Shown here piece by piece: positions 17,028-24,838 of a stretch of DNA of 41,588 nucleotides. This DNA comes from CAVXFS01 sp049582805. Its GTDB lineage: Bacteria > Pseudomonadota > Gammaproteobacteria > Burkholderiales > Gallionellaceae. The notes beneath the pieces were generated by a model. That model saw only the letters and a program-made list of their open reading frames with translations. It made no database searches and was not told the origin of the DNA. The position numbers and the translations under genes were made by a program. Position 1 is the first letter of the stretch; each line of letters starts with the position of its first letter. Location: the NCBI GenBank assembly GCA_049582805.1, contig JBAUUR010000050.1, positions 1-41,588 of the forward strand. Reading direction: 5' to 3'.

Positions 17028-17037
17028 GTGCGTTCCC

Positions 17038-17487
17038 TCAACCTTTCAGAAATTCCGCCAGGATGCGGTATTGCGCTGCGGCCTCGGCATTGTCGGTGCC
17101 GTGGCCGGTGGCGATGGTCTCGCAGATGCGCGCCATGCGCGCATGCATCGCGGCATCCCACGCCGGGTTCCCGCCCGGTTCGGCCGGCTTGACGCAAGCC
17201 AGCACGGCTTGCGCCACGAAGTGCCCGGCCTGGCTGTTCCAGTCGCACTTATGGCCGCACTGGGTATAACTATCCACTCTGGCTGCCTTGGCTGACTGCT
17301 GCGCGGCGGCGAGTTCATCATCGGTGATGTCGGTGCGCTTCGCGGTATTGATCGCGCCCTTCACCTTGGCGTCATGACTCAATGCCAGCACGTTTTCCGC
17401 GAAACGCGCCGCGACCAGGCGCTGCCCGGCTCTGGGAAGATCGTTCAGGGCGGACTTGAATTCACTGTCATTATTGATGGCCATCAT
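17038..17487 (-). CDS. Uncharacterised protein in hydrogenase operon
   Basis: 149 residues (or 148 from the second ATG at 17484). GGAG lies five or eight bases upstream of the two possible starts, and the first start is adjacent to the isp2 stop. No family was recognised. The protein is soluble, rich in Ala and helix-formers, with no signal peptide or membrane segment. Five cysteines occur, two of them in YTQCGHKCDW at about 76-85, and there are several histidines. It sits between isp2 and the large-subunit gene, where the described Isp operons place the two directly together. The context suggests an assembly, metal-handling or electron-transfer accessory for the large subunit. That is inference only. 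Confidence 0.85.
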   Translation of the reverse strand: MMAINNDSEFKSALNDLPRAGQRLVAARFAENVLALSHDAKVKGAINTAKRTDITDDELAAAQQSAKAARVDSYTQCGHKCDWNSQAGHFVAQAVLACVKPAEPGGNPAWDAAMHARMARICETIATGHGTDNAEAAAQYRILAEFLKG

Positions 17488-18750
17488 TCATTCTCCTTGC
17501 GTCAAGTGATCGGCAATCATCTCGGTCAATCCCACCACCGGAATGTTCATCTGGTAGTGTTCCAGTCCTTCTTCCAGCACGATGCGGCAATTGGCGCAGG
17601 CGGTGACCAAAGTCTTTGCGCCGGTCTCCTCCAGTTGCGATTTCTTGACCTTGAAAGCGGTGAAGCGTAAATCCTGGGCTTCATCTATCGCGCTCACGCC
17701 GCCGCCGCCGCCACAGCACCAATTCATCTTGCCGGGGTCGCTCGTTTCCACATAGTTCTTCGCCACCAGATTCAGAAGCCTGCGCGGCTGTTCAAGCACG
17801 CCGCCGCGCCGCACGATCTGGCAGGGATCGTGGAAGGTGAGCAGCGCATCCTCGAAGCCCGAGGTCTTGAGCAAGCCCTGGCTGTGGAAACCGTCCAGCA
17901 CTTCCAGGATGTGCAGCACGTTAAAGGTATAGGGGCGGCCGATCAGGTTGGGGCCTTCCCAGCGCAGCGCAGTGTAGGCATGGCCGCATTCCGGACTGAT
18001 CACGGTTTTGACCTTGAGCTTTTCCGCGCCGGCGACGATGCGCTGGACGAGCACCCCGGCGATGTCGGAAACGCCGATCTGAATCCCGCTGTTGGTGGCC
18101 TCGAAAGCTTCGGAACAGAGCGTCCAGCTCTTGCCGGCCTGCTTCATAATTTTGGCGACGGCGGCCAGATATTCGGGAAAGTTGATGATCTCCATCGAAG
18201 ACATAATCACCATGTATTCCGCGCCTGCCACGTCCAGCGGGATCTCGATGCCGGCCTCAGCCTGCATGTGTTTCATCTGCGCCTTCAAAGCGGGCAGGCG
18301 CACGCCCATCGGGCTGCCGATCTCCACCGCGCGCTTCGACGCATCGACCAGACCGTCGGGAGCGTGGCCGGAGACGGCCATGCCTTCGCGCAGTCTGCGC
18401 ACCATGTAGACTATATCGTTGCCCACCGGGCAAACCAGCGAACAGCGTCCGCACAAGGTGCAACTGTCATAGACCAGCGGCTTCCACTCTTCCAGCTCTG
18501 CGTCGCTGACCGGCTTGGACAAACCCAGCATTTTCGCCACCCTGCCGAGCAGGGTATATTCCTGTTGGTACACGCGCCGCAGCGGCTCCAGCTTGTGGAT
18601 CGGTGTGTACTTCGGATCGCCGGTCTCGGTGTAGAACAAGCAGGCTTCGGCGCACAGGCCGCAATGCACGCAGCTGTTGAAGTAGCTGGCGATGGGCGCG
18701 TCGATGACTTCCTTGAGAACGCTGATTCCTTTTTGCAGCGATGCGCTCAT
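17488..18750 (-). CDS. isp2: Isp2: HdrD-like iron-sulfur protein of the hydrogenase
   Basis: 420 residues from the ATG at 18750, chosen because it overlaps the isp1 stop as ATGA; an open frame extends upstream but is isp1 in another frame. Two [4Fe-4S] motifs of the CxxCxxCxxxC type are at Cys27/30/33/37 (CVHCGLCAEAC) and Cys97/100/103/107 (CTLCGRCSLVC). Two CCG domains follow, with SPECGHAY, HDPCQIVRRGG, NWCCGGGGG and ACANC. This is the heterodisulfide reductase HdrD / glycolate oxidase GlcF type. It should be a cytoplasmic-face protein docking on Isp1, receiving electrons from periplasmic H2 oxidation and passing them to an unknown thiol or disulfide acceptor. Confidence 0.93.
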   Translation of the reverse strand: MSASLQKGISVLKEVIDAPIASYFNSCVHCGLCAEACLFYTETGDPKYTPIHKLEPLRRVYQQEYTLLGRVAKMLGLSKPVSDAELEEWKPLVYDSCTLCGRCSLVCPVGNDIVYMVRRLREGMAVSGHAPDGLVDASKRAVEIGSPMGVRLPALKAQMKHMQAEAGIEIPLDVAGAEYMVIMSSMEIINFPEYLAAVAKIMKQAGKSWTLCSEAFEATNSGIQIGVSDIAGVLVQRIVAGAEKLKVKTVISPECGHAYTALRWEGPNLIGRPYTFNVLHILEVLDGFHSQGLLKTSGFEDALLTFHDPCQIVRRGGVLEQPRRLLNLVAKNYVETSDPGKMNWCCGGGGGVSAIDEAQDLRFTAFKVKKSQLEETGAKTLVTACANCRIVLEEGLEHYQMNIPVVGLTEMIADHLTQGE

Positions 18751-19406
18751 ACCGGCACCCCCTTTCGTCCGTTTACATCGCCGTTGTACCAGCGCGAGCC
18801 CCACAGGGTGAAGACATGCATCAGCTTGGTGAACGGCAGGAAGATCAGCAGCAGTTCCACGCTGAGAATGTGCAACGCCAGCATCAGGGTATAGGGCAAC
18901 AGCAGGTGCTTGGCCGCCAGATAGCCGGTCAGCACCGGCAGGAAGGTCAGCGCCCAGGCGGCATAGTCCTCGAACGTGGAGAGGAAGCGCTTGACCGGTT
19001 GGTTGATGCGTTCCACCAGCACCAGCAGCATGGTCGCCAGCGTCACCACCGCCGTTGCGTCGATAAATTGCGCTGGCAGGCCGGGCCATGACAAGCCGGT
19101 CAATCCCTGGATCAGTTTGATATGCTGCGCAAACAGAAACACGATAACAAACAGGCCGATATGGAACACGTAACCGGCCACATAACTGATGGCCGAACGT
19201 TTGAACATGCCGGGCGGTGGCACAGAGCGGCGGAACATGGTGTGCAGCCCGGATGCGCCCGCGAGATGACGGGGGACGGCGAGATCCGGCTTGCGCCCCA
19301 GCGAGTAGATTTCAAACAATCGCCAGAGAGTGCCCAGCACAAAAATGCCCAGGGCAATGTCCAGCCCGGTGCTGCGTACCCAGGTCAGAAACAGGAGTTC
19401 GTTCAT
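18747..19406 (-). CDS. isp1: Isp1: haem b membrane subunit (NarI-like)
   Basis: 219 residues from the ATG at 19406, one base after the hynS stop and with GGAG seven bases upstream. About five hydrophobic helices are visible: the N-terminal LDIALGIFVLGTLW, YVFHIGLFVIVFLFAQHI, FIDATAVVTLATMLLVLV, WALTFLPVLTGYLAA and LMLALHILSVELLLIFL. Histidines in the second and last helices are in place for two b haems, as in the nitrate reductase gamma subunit NarI and HdrE. It probably carries electrons across the membrane from the periplasmic hydrogenase to Isp2. Its stop overlaps the isp2 start, so equal expression is likely. Confidence 0.92.
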   Translation of the reverse strand: MNELLFLTWVRSTGLDIALGIFVLGTLWRLFEIYSLGRKPDLAVPRHLAGASGLHTMFRRSVPPPGMFKRSAISYVAGYVFHIGLFVIVFLFAQHIKLIQGLTGLSWPGLPAQFIDATAVVTLATMLLVLVERINQPVKRFLSTFEDYAAWALTFLPVLTGYLAAKHLLLPYTLMLALHILSVELLLIFLPFTKLMHVFTLWGSRWYNGDVNGRKGVPV

Positions 19407-19407
19407 G

Positions 19408-20493
19408 TCATTTCTCCAGATCGGCGATCGTGGCCGTCTCGTGCGCCGACTTGGCAGCGCCCTTCTTGACCCGGTTGGCGATGGACACCGCGATGCCCGC
19501 TGCCGCGCCCGCAACCATGGCGCCGGTGGCCAGTTTCAACGGGCTGGCCGGCATGGACAGCGCGCTGTAGAAACTGCCCGCATCCCAGAAGTGCGGCTCG
19601 GAACAGCCGAGGCAGCCGTGCCCCGACTCGATGGGGAAACTGGTGCCGCCATTCCACTTGGTCGTGGCGCAGGCGTTGTGGGTGACCGGCCCCTTGCAGC
19701 CCAATTCGAACAGGCACCAGCCGTTGCGCGCCCCTTCATCGTCGAAAGTCTTGGCGAACTTGCCCTGATCGTAGAACGGGCGGCGATAGCAGCGGTCGTG
19801 GATAGTCTCGCCATAGAAGGATTTGGGGCGGCCCAAGTCGTCCAGATCGGGCAACTCCCCGAAAGTGAGGTAATGCGCCAGCACGCCCGTGATGACGGCG
19901 GGTATCGGCGGGCAGCCGGAGATGTTGACGATCGCTTTGTCCTTGATGATGTCGGACACCGGCACCGCGCCGGTCGGATTCGGCTTGGCATTGGGGATGC
20001 CGCCAAACGAAGCACAGGTGCCGACCGCGATGATCGCCGCCGCACCCTTCGCCACTTCCTGCAGCAGGTCGAGGTTGGTCCTGCCGGCGATGGTGGAATA
20101 GATGCCGCTATCCTTGGTTGGGATCGAGCCATCGACCACCAGCAGATATTTGCCGAAGAAATTCTGCATCGCATCCTCGCGTGATTTTTCCGCGCCATAA
20201 CCGGAAGCCGCTTGCAGCGTGTGATGGTAATCGAGCGAGATCATGTCGAAGATCATGTTTTCCAGGGTCGGGGAATGCGAGCGCGTGAGCGATTCGGTGC
20301 AACCGGTGCATTCCTGGAATGACAGCCAGATCACCGATGGGCGCTTGGCCTTGACCAGCGCCTCGGCGATTGCACTCGCCGCGCCCGGCGGGAGCGCCAT
20401 CATCGATGCCATCGCCGCGCAGAACTTCAGGAACGCGCGGCGGCTGATGCCCTGCTGCGCGAGACGTTCACCCAATGTGTCATGTTCGCTCAT
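19408..20493 (-). CDS. hynS: [NiFe] hydrogenase small subunit, Tat-exported
   Basis: 361 residues. A twin-arginine signal (SRRAFLK at 17-23, then a hydrophobic run) sends the folded dimer to the periplasm. The proximal cluster begins ECTGCTES (Cys62, Cys65) and continues with GTCASFGG and SGCPP. The distal and medial clusters lie in HDRCYRR, GWCLFELGCKG and GHGCLGCSEPHFWD. Residue 64 is Gly, where O2-tolerant six-cysteine enzymes have an extra Cys, so the proximal cluster should be a standard [4Fe-4S]. A hydrophobic segment near the end (LATGAMVAGAAAGIAVSIA) would anchor it to the membrane. The start overlaps the hupH-like stop as ATGA. Confidence 0.96.
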   Translation of the reverse strand: MSEHDTLGERLAQQGISRRAFLKFCAAMASMMALPPGAASAIAEALVKAKRPSVIWLSFQECTGCTESLTRSHSPTLENMIFDMISLDYHHTLQAASGYGAEKSREDAMQNFFGKYLLVVDGSIPTKDSGIYSTIAGRTNLDLLQEVAKGAAAIIAVGTCASFGGIPNAKPNPTGAVPVSDIIKDKAIVNISGCPPIPAVITGVLAHYLTFGELPDLDDLGRPKSFYGETIHDRCYRRPFYDQGKFAKTFDDEGARNGWCLFELGCKGPVTHNACATTKWNGGTSFPIESGHGCLGCSEPHFWDAGSFYSALSMPASPLKLATGAMVAGAAAGIAVSIANRVKKGAAKSAHETATIADLEK

Positions 20494-20906
20494 TGCTGCA
20501 CCTCGTCGTTGAGTTGAACCCTTAACAGTTCCAACCCCATCTTGATGTCCTCATGCTGGCTCTTGATGATTTCGGGAATGGTGGTGATTTCCAGCGTGTC
20601 GGCAATCACATCGCCCTCGACGTTGTGATGCGTCACCCACCATACGCCGGGATAGCGCGTCTCGACGACCTCGCTCGGGCCGACGGCCTCAATGTGCGCG
20701 GAGACTTCGCCTTGTCCCAGCAACTGGCGCAGTTGTTCGTATTCGCCCGGCGCGAACGGCAGACTGTTGAGGTCGATGCTGCCGGTGGCGCCATCGTTCG
20801 CCAATTTTTCCAGCAGCACTGCGGTCTCTGTCAGCAGCGCGCGCAGGCTGCCGATGGAATATTCCTCGACGTTTTCGACCTTGACGGAAATGTTTTGCAG
20901 ATTCAT
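20490..20906 (-). CDS. hupH: HupH/HyaF-type hydrogenase assembly protein, single C-terminal-type domain
   Basis: 138 residues from the ATG at 20906, which forms an ATGA overlap with the protease stop and has GAGG ten bases upstream. An ATG at 20915 is possible but would leave GAGG too close. The sequence matches the HupH C-terminal domain: LPFAPGEYEQLRQLLGQGEV, then the strand PSEVVETRYPGVWWVTH. Full-length HupH/HyaF proteins carry about two such domains and help fit iron-sulfur clusters into the small subunit. Here a single domain is encoded immediately before hynS, consistent with cotranslational action on HynS. Confidence 0.88.
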   Translation of the reverse strand: MNLQNISVKVENVEEYSIGSLRALLTETAVLLEKLANDGATGSIDLNSLPFAPGEYEQLRQLLGQGEVSAHIEAVGPSEVVETRYPGVWWVTHHNVEGDVIADTLEITTIPEIIKSQHEDIKMGLELLRVQLNDEVQQ

Positions 20907-21391
20907 GCCTGCCATGCCTCGACAAGTTGCAATGCGTGATTGCAGGCTTGCGGGATCGCGGCAGCGACAGGCGGGGAAGGTTGTTCGCCCCAGTCGATAT
21001 CGTGCGGCTGGATGCCGATCAGTGCGCGGCGCTGCGGCAGGTGGTCGGCGAGGCGGGCAATCATCAGCAGGTCGATCAGACTCACCTCGTGCACACTGCG
21101 CTTGCGCTTGCCGCCAATGAACACATCCATCTGCTCGCCCTCGAATACCCGGGTGGCACCGGGCGCGCCATCGATCTGGGCGGTATCGATCACGATCAAC
21201 TGCTGCGCATCCTCGATCGCCCCCGCGAGAATGAAGCTCAGCGTGCCGCCATCCATCAGCTCGATGTCGTCGCGCCCCGCGACCCGGTGCGCCAGCATGC
21301 GTACCGCATGGATGCCCGCACCCTCGTCGCGCAACAGGGTATTGCCGATGCCGAGAATCAGGGTCTTGCGGCGGTCACTCATGATTGTCAT
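20903..21391 (-). CDS. hynD: Hydrogenase maturation protease (peptidase M52)
   Basis: About 162 residues from the ATG at 21391; an ATG at 21382 is equally possible, since neither has a clear ribosome-binding site. The fold opens LILGIGNTLLRDEGAGIHAV. The three residues that bind nickel in HybD are present: the Glu of RDEGAG, the Asp of VIDTAQID, and the His of VHEVSLIDLL. It cleaves the C-terminal tail of the large subunit after its DPCxxCxxH motif once nickel is inserted, and the matching tail is seen in HynL here. It is the first gene of the minus-strand operon. Confidence 0.93.
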   Translation of the reverse strand: MTIMSDRRKTLILGIGNTLLRDEGAGIHAVRMLAHRVAGRDDIELMDGGTLSFILAGAIEDAQQLIVIDTAQIDGAPGATRVFEGEQMDVFIGGKRKRSVHEVSLIDLLMIARLADHLPQRRALIGIQPHDIDWGEQPSPPVAAAIPQACNHALQLVEAWQA

Positions 21392-21453
21392 GAAAATGAG
21401 CAGGCGAGAGTTGCAATCTAGCACCATGGACTGAGAACTTCAATCATGCATTT

Positions 21454-21488
21454 ATGAATTCGCCGGAGTAAACTAGTCCGGAATTCAT
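21454..21488. promoter_or_regulatory. Inverted repeat in the divergent hydrogenase/hyp intergenic region
   Basis: Arms at 21454-21467 and 21477-21488 (ATGAATTC..CCGGA and TCCG-GAATTCAT) are inverted copies differing by a two-base gap, around the loop GTAAACTAG. The site lies between the protease and hypC starts, where promoters for both operons must be. It could be a dimeric-regulator operator or a hairpin in the hypC leader. Confidence 0.5.
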
Positions 21489-21503
21489 TATCAGTGACAC
21501 ACC

Positions 21504-21758
21504 ATGTGCCTCGGCATCCCCATGCAAATCGTCGAAATCGACGGCTACAACGCGCGCTGCACCGCCAAGGGCGTGATGCGCGAGGTCAGCCTGTTCCTGC
21601 TGCAGGAAGAGCCGCTGGCGGTGAACGACTACGTCATCGTGCATGTCGGCTATGCGATTCAAAAGATGACCGAGCAGGAAGCGCACTCGACCTGGGAACT
21701 GCTCGATGAATTGCTTGCCGCCGAAATTGGCGAGGCCGATGTTCAAGCCAGTCCATGA
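21504..21758 (+). CDS. hypC: Hydrogenase maturation chaperone HypC
   Basis: 84 residues, normal length. The N-terminal MCLGIPMQIVEI motif carries the essential Cys2, which binds the Fe(CN)2CO precursor together with HypD and escorts it to the large subunit. The core KGVMREVSL, then NDYVIVHVGYAIQKM follows the OB-fold pattern of the family. The last four bases overlap hypD as ATGA. It is transcribed away from the hydrogenase structural operon. No strong Shine-Dalgarno sequence is seen before the ATG. Confidence 0.96.
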   Translation: MCLGIPMQIVEIDGYNARCTAKGVMREVSLFLLQEEPLAVNDYVIVHVGYAIQKMTEQEAHSTWELLDELLAAEIGEADVQASP

Positions 21759-22849
21759 CCCTCACCGCGCAGGACTGGCTTGGCAAGATCAAGGCGCTGC
21801 CGCTCCCCCGGCGCGTGCGCATCATGAACGTGTGCGGCGGACATGAGCGCTCGATTACCCTGGCGGGATTGCGCGCGGCATTGCCGTCCACCATCGAACT
21901 GATACCCGGGCCCGGCTGCCCGGTGTGCGTGTGCCCGGAAGAGGATGTGTACCAGGCGATGCAGTTGGCGCTGCGCGCCGATGTGATCCTGGCTGCGTTC
22001 GGCGACATGCTGCGCGTGCCAGTGAACGTGCCCAGGAGCGAACCGCGCTCGCTGGAGCTGGCCAAGGCCGCAGGCGCCGACGTGCGTCCGATCGCCAGCC
22101 CGCGCGAGGCCGTGCGCATCGCGCAACAGAATCCGGAGCGGCGGGTAGTGTTCTTCGCGGCCGGTTTCGAGACCACCACTGCGCCGGTGGCGGCGATGCT
22201 GCTCGAGGGCGTGCCGGAAAACCTGTTTGTGCTGCTGTCGGGGCGGCTGACCTGGCCCGCGGTGGCGATGCTGCTGGATGCGGGCCAGCCAGGGTTCGAC
22301 GCTTTGGTCGCGCCCGGCCACGTCGCCACGGTTATGGGGCTGGAAGAATGGTCATTTGTGGTGGAACGGCACGGCATGCCTGCGGCGGTTGCGGGTTTCA
22401 CACCGCTGTCCCTGCTTGCGGCGATCTATTCGGTTCTGCGCCAGTTGCTCGAAGAAAAATGTTTTCTCGACAACTGTTATCCCGAAGCGGTGCGCCCCGG
22501 CGGCAATTGCGCGGCGCAGGCGCAACTGCAGCAGGCGTTGCACGTGGTAGATGCGAACTGGCGCGGCATTGGCGTCATTCCCGCGTCCGGCTACACGCTC
22601 AGTGCGCAGTTCGCCAGGAACGATGCGCGCAGCCATTTTGCAGATTTCACCACGGCAGCACGCAAATTTGCCGGACAGATGCCGCCGGGATGCGGTTGCG
22701 CGCAAGTGGTGCTGGGAAAAATCTACCCGAATGAATGCAAGCTGTATGGCAAGGCCTGCACACCGCGTACCCCCATCGGCCCGTGCATGGTGTCGGATGA
22801 AGGCGCGTGCCGCATCTGGTGGTCCAGCGGAGCAAGGAGTTCTGCTTGA
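21755..22849 (+). CDS. hypD: Hydrogenase maturation protein HypD
   Basis: 364 residues, full length. It contains the conserved MNVCGGHERSI (catalytic Cys), GPGCPVCVCP, FFAAGFETTTAP and GPCMVSDEGACRIWW motifs. The [4Fe-4S] cysteines lie in the C-terminal third (PPGCGC and KACTPRTPIGPC). With HypC it forms the scaffold on which iron receives CN and CO ligands supplied through HypE and HypF. Those genes, hypA and hypB are not in the window, and no hypE follows. Confidence 0.97.
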   Translation: MTLTAQDWLGKIKALPLPRRVRIMNVCGGHERSITLAGLRAALPSTIELIPGPGCPVCVCPEEDVYQAMQLALRADVILAAFGDMLRVPVNVPRSEPRSLELAKAAGADVRPIASPREAVRIAQQNPERRVVFFAAGFETTTAPVAAMLLEGVPENLFVLLSGRLTWPAVAMLLDAGQPGFDALVAPGHVATVMGLEEWSFVVERHGMPAAVAGFTPLSLLAAIYSVLRQLLEEKCFLDNCYPEAVRPGGNCAAQAQLQQALHVVDANWRGIGVIPASGYTLSAQFARNDARSHFADFTTAARKFAGQMPPGCGCAQVVLGKIYPNECKLYGKACTPRTPIGPCMVSDEGACRIWWSSGARSSA

Positions 22850-22895
22850 ACCTCATCGAATACCTGTTTGCGCTTGAGCACACCGCCCATGCAGC

Positions 22896-23450
22896 CTACT
22901 TTTGATCTGTCATGTCTGCATCATGTCCGTCGTCATGATGCATCTTTCGATCCATGCCGCCGTGGCCATCCTTTTCATGTTTATGATCGCAATGCTGTCC
23001 ATCATGCTTCCATTCATGTATGCGATTTTGCACTATTTTGTCGAGTACCTTGCGCTGATCTTCGTTCAGCACTGATTGCAGCTTGTCGGTCGCGTCGGCA
23101 ACGCGGGAGAGCTTTTTCGCGAATTCAGCGACCCTGTCTGCACTGTAATGCGATAGAGTTGCGGCATCTTCTTTGCCCTCCGGTTTTTTGACTGGGTGTT
23201 CGGCCAGTGCTGCTACGGCATTCGCGTATTCTTCCCAGGCTGTTTGCTGTGAAGCCTTGATTTCGAGCCGATCCTCCATTCTTTGCAGGCGCATCTTGAT
23301 CAATTCACTCTTCTGCTCTGAGCCTGTCCCCATGTGCCAGTCATGTTCAACGGGACTTGCGATGGCTACCGTATGCAATGCAGCCATAAGGATGCCGCCC
23401 AGTACCAAGGTGGGTATCAAGTAAATTAGTTTTGCAGTTTTTGTTTCCAT
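22896..23450 (-). CDS. Spy/CpxP-like periplasmic protein with His-rich tail
   Basis: 184 residues from the ATG at 23450, which has GGAG six bases upstream; a reading from 23462 would put that site inside the gene. An N-terminal signal segment (LIYLIPTLVLGGILMAALHT) is followed by a long charged helical region and an LTxxQ-like repeat, LNEDQRKVLDKI. The family includes Spy, CpxP, ZraP and the nickel/cobalt sensor CnrX. The last 40 residues are very rich in His and Asp (for example CDHKHEKDGHGG, MHHDDGHDADM) and should bind divalent metal. It is convergent with hypD. A metal-buffering or chaperone role is likely; a nickel link is inferred from position only. Confidence 0.75.
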   Translation of the reverse strand: METKTAKLIYLIPTLVLGGILMAALHTVAIASPVEHDWHMGTGSEQKSELIKMRLQRMEDRLEIKASQQTAWEEYANAVAALAEHPVKKPEGKEDAATLSHYSADRVAEFAKKLSRVADATDKLQSVLNEDQRKVLDKIVQNRIHEWKHDGQHCDHKHEKDGHGGMDRKMHHDDGHDADMTDQK

Positions 23451-23580
23451 TTTATTCTCCATGTTGCATGAAATTAATCAGCCAGGGCCGGCTGTTACGC
23501 TATTCCTTTCAATCAACCCGACGAAACTTTACTATCTTCCTGGCCCGCGTTTATTGCAGTTGAAACCACGTGTTACTGAT

Positions 23581-23772
23581 ATGATTCTTGTCTATTTGCA
23601 TTGCTTACTGTCATGCGGCTCGACAACGCTCACCCAGCTCCTTGATAGCTACCCGGATTACACGGTCGCCAATATGCGCCCGTCAGGTAACCGGATCATT
23701 TCTGCAATGTATCGATTGAAACGTTTTGTAGGCTTTTTGAAACAAACCGGCTGGAGCCTTTGGCTCACTTGA
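23581..23772 (+). pseudogene. Probable remnant of a sulfotransferase-like gene
   Basis: A 63-codon reading from ATG 23581 gives ILVYLHCLLSCGSTTLTQLL followed by DSYPDYTVANM. This resembles the PAPS-loop start of sulfotransferases (YLH...GTTTL..LL). It stops at TGA 23770-23772, and the same frame continues open for about 45 more codons (DWLYSGGYALQHREM). No ribosome-binding site is seen, the loop lacks the usual Lys/Arg before GSTT, and no full-length domain can be assembled. The rest of 23463-23864 holds nothing else recognisable. Confidence 0.3.
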
Positions 23773-23864
23773 GATTGGTTATACAGCGGGGGCTATGCGC
23801 TTCAGCATCGAGAAATGGCCGCCTATTACTCAACTATTCTGCCAAACGCATGCATGGCCAGAAT

Positions 23865-24836
23865 TCAGTTCACACCGGCGGACTGGTTTTCAACAAACCA
23901 TCGATAGGCATCGCGCAGCCCGTCCTCCAGCCCGATCGAAGCCTTCCAGCCCAATGCCGCCAGGCGGGAAACGTCCAGCAGTTTGCGCGGCGCGCCGTCA
24001 GGTTTGCTTGCATCAAACATCAGCCTGCCGGTGAAACCCGTTACCCGGGCCACCGTCTCCGCCAGTTCACGGATAGTGCAATCCACGCCAGTACCCACAT
24101 TGATATGGGACAGCATCGGTTGGGTGTTGGCTTGATACTCTGCCGGATCCAGCTCCATTACATGGACACCCGCGGCAGCCATGTCATCAACATGCAGGAA
24201 CTCCCGCTTGGGCGTTCCACTGCCCCAGATAACCACTTCATCTCCCCCGGCCTGCCGAACCTCATGGAAACGGCGCAACAAGGCCGGAATGACATGCGAG
24301 TTTTCCGGGTGGTAATTGTCATGGGGGCCATAAAGATTGGTAGGCATTACGCTGCGGTAATCGCGTCCATATTGCCTGTTATAACTTTCGCACAGCTTGA
24401 TGCCGGCAATCTTGGCGATGGCATAGGGCTCGTTTGTGGGCTCCAGTACCCCGGTCAGCAACGCCTCCTCTTTCATGGGTTGCGCGGCCAGCCTCGGGTA
24501 TATGCACGAAGAACCCAGGAACAGCAGCTTTTGCACTCCGCTGCTGTGCGCTGCATGAATAATGTTGGCCTCGATCATCAGGTTCTCGTAGATGAACTCG
24601 GCGGGGTAGGTGTTGTTGGCATGAATCCCGCCAACTTTGGCTGCGGCCAGATAGACCTGGTGAATATGGTGCCCAGCAAAGAAAGCCATCACCGCAGCCT
24701 GTGAAGTCAGGTCCAGTTGTTTCCGGGTAGCAGTGACCATGTTCGCTCCCCGCCGTTCCAGTTGCCTGATTAGCGCCGACCCCACCATGCCGCGGTGGCC
24801 GGCCACGAATATGGCTTTTTTGTTTGCTGGCGCCAT
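23865..24836 (-). CDS. fcl: GDP-L-fucose synthase
   Basis: 323 residues from the ATG at 24836, two bases after the gmd stop; an open frame further upstream is gmd in another frame. The short-chain dehydrogenase fold has the NADP site IFVAGHRGMVGSALIRQLER. Further conserved parts are LAAAKVGGIHAN, the LFLGSSCIYP strand, the catalytic YxxxK in NEPYAIAKIAG, and NLYGPHDNYHPENSHVIPA. It converts GDP-4-keto-6-deoxy-mannose to GDP-L-fucose by epimerisation and reduction. Paired with gmd, it supplies fucose for surface polysaccharide. Confidence 0.95.
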   Translation of the reverse strand: MAPANKKAIFVAGHRGMVGSALIRQLERRGANMVTATRKQLDLTSQAAVMAFFAGHHIHQVYLAAAKVGGIHANNTYPAEFIYENLMIEANIIHAAHSSGVQKLLFLGSSCIYPRLAAQPMKEEALLTGVLEPTNEPYAIAKIAGIKLCESYNRQYGRDYRSVMPTNLYGPHDNYHPENSHVIPALLRRFHEVRQAGGDEVVIWGSGTPKREFLHVDDMAAAGVHVMELDPAEYQANTQPMLSHINVGTGVDCTIRELAETVARVTGFTGRLMFDASKPDGAPRKLLDVSRLAALGWKASIGLEDGLRDAYRWFVENQSAGVN

Positions 24837-24838
24837 GG

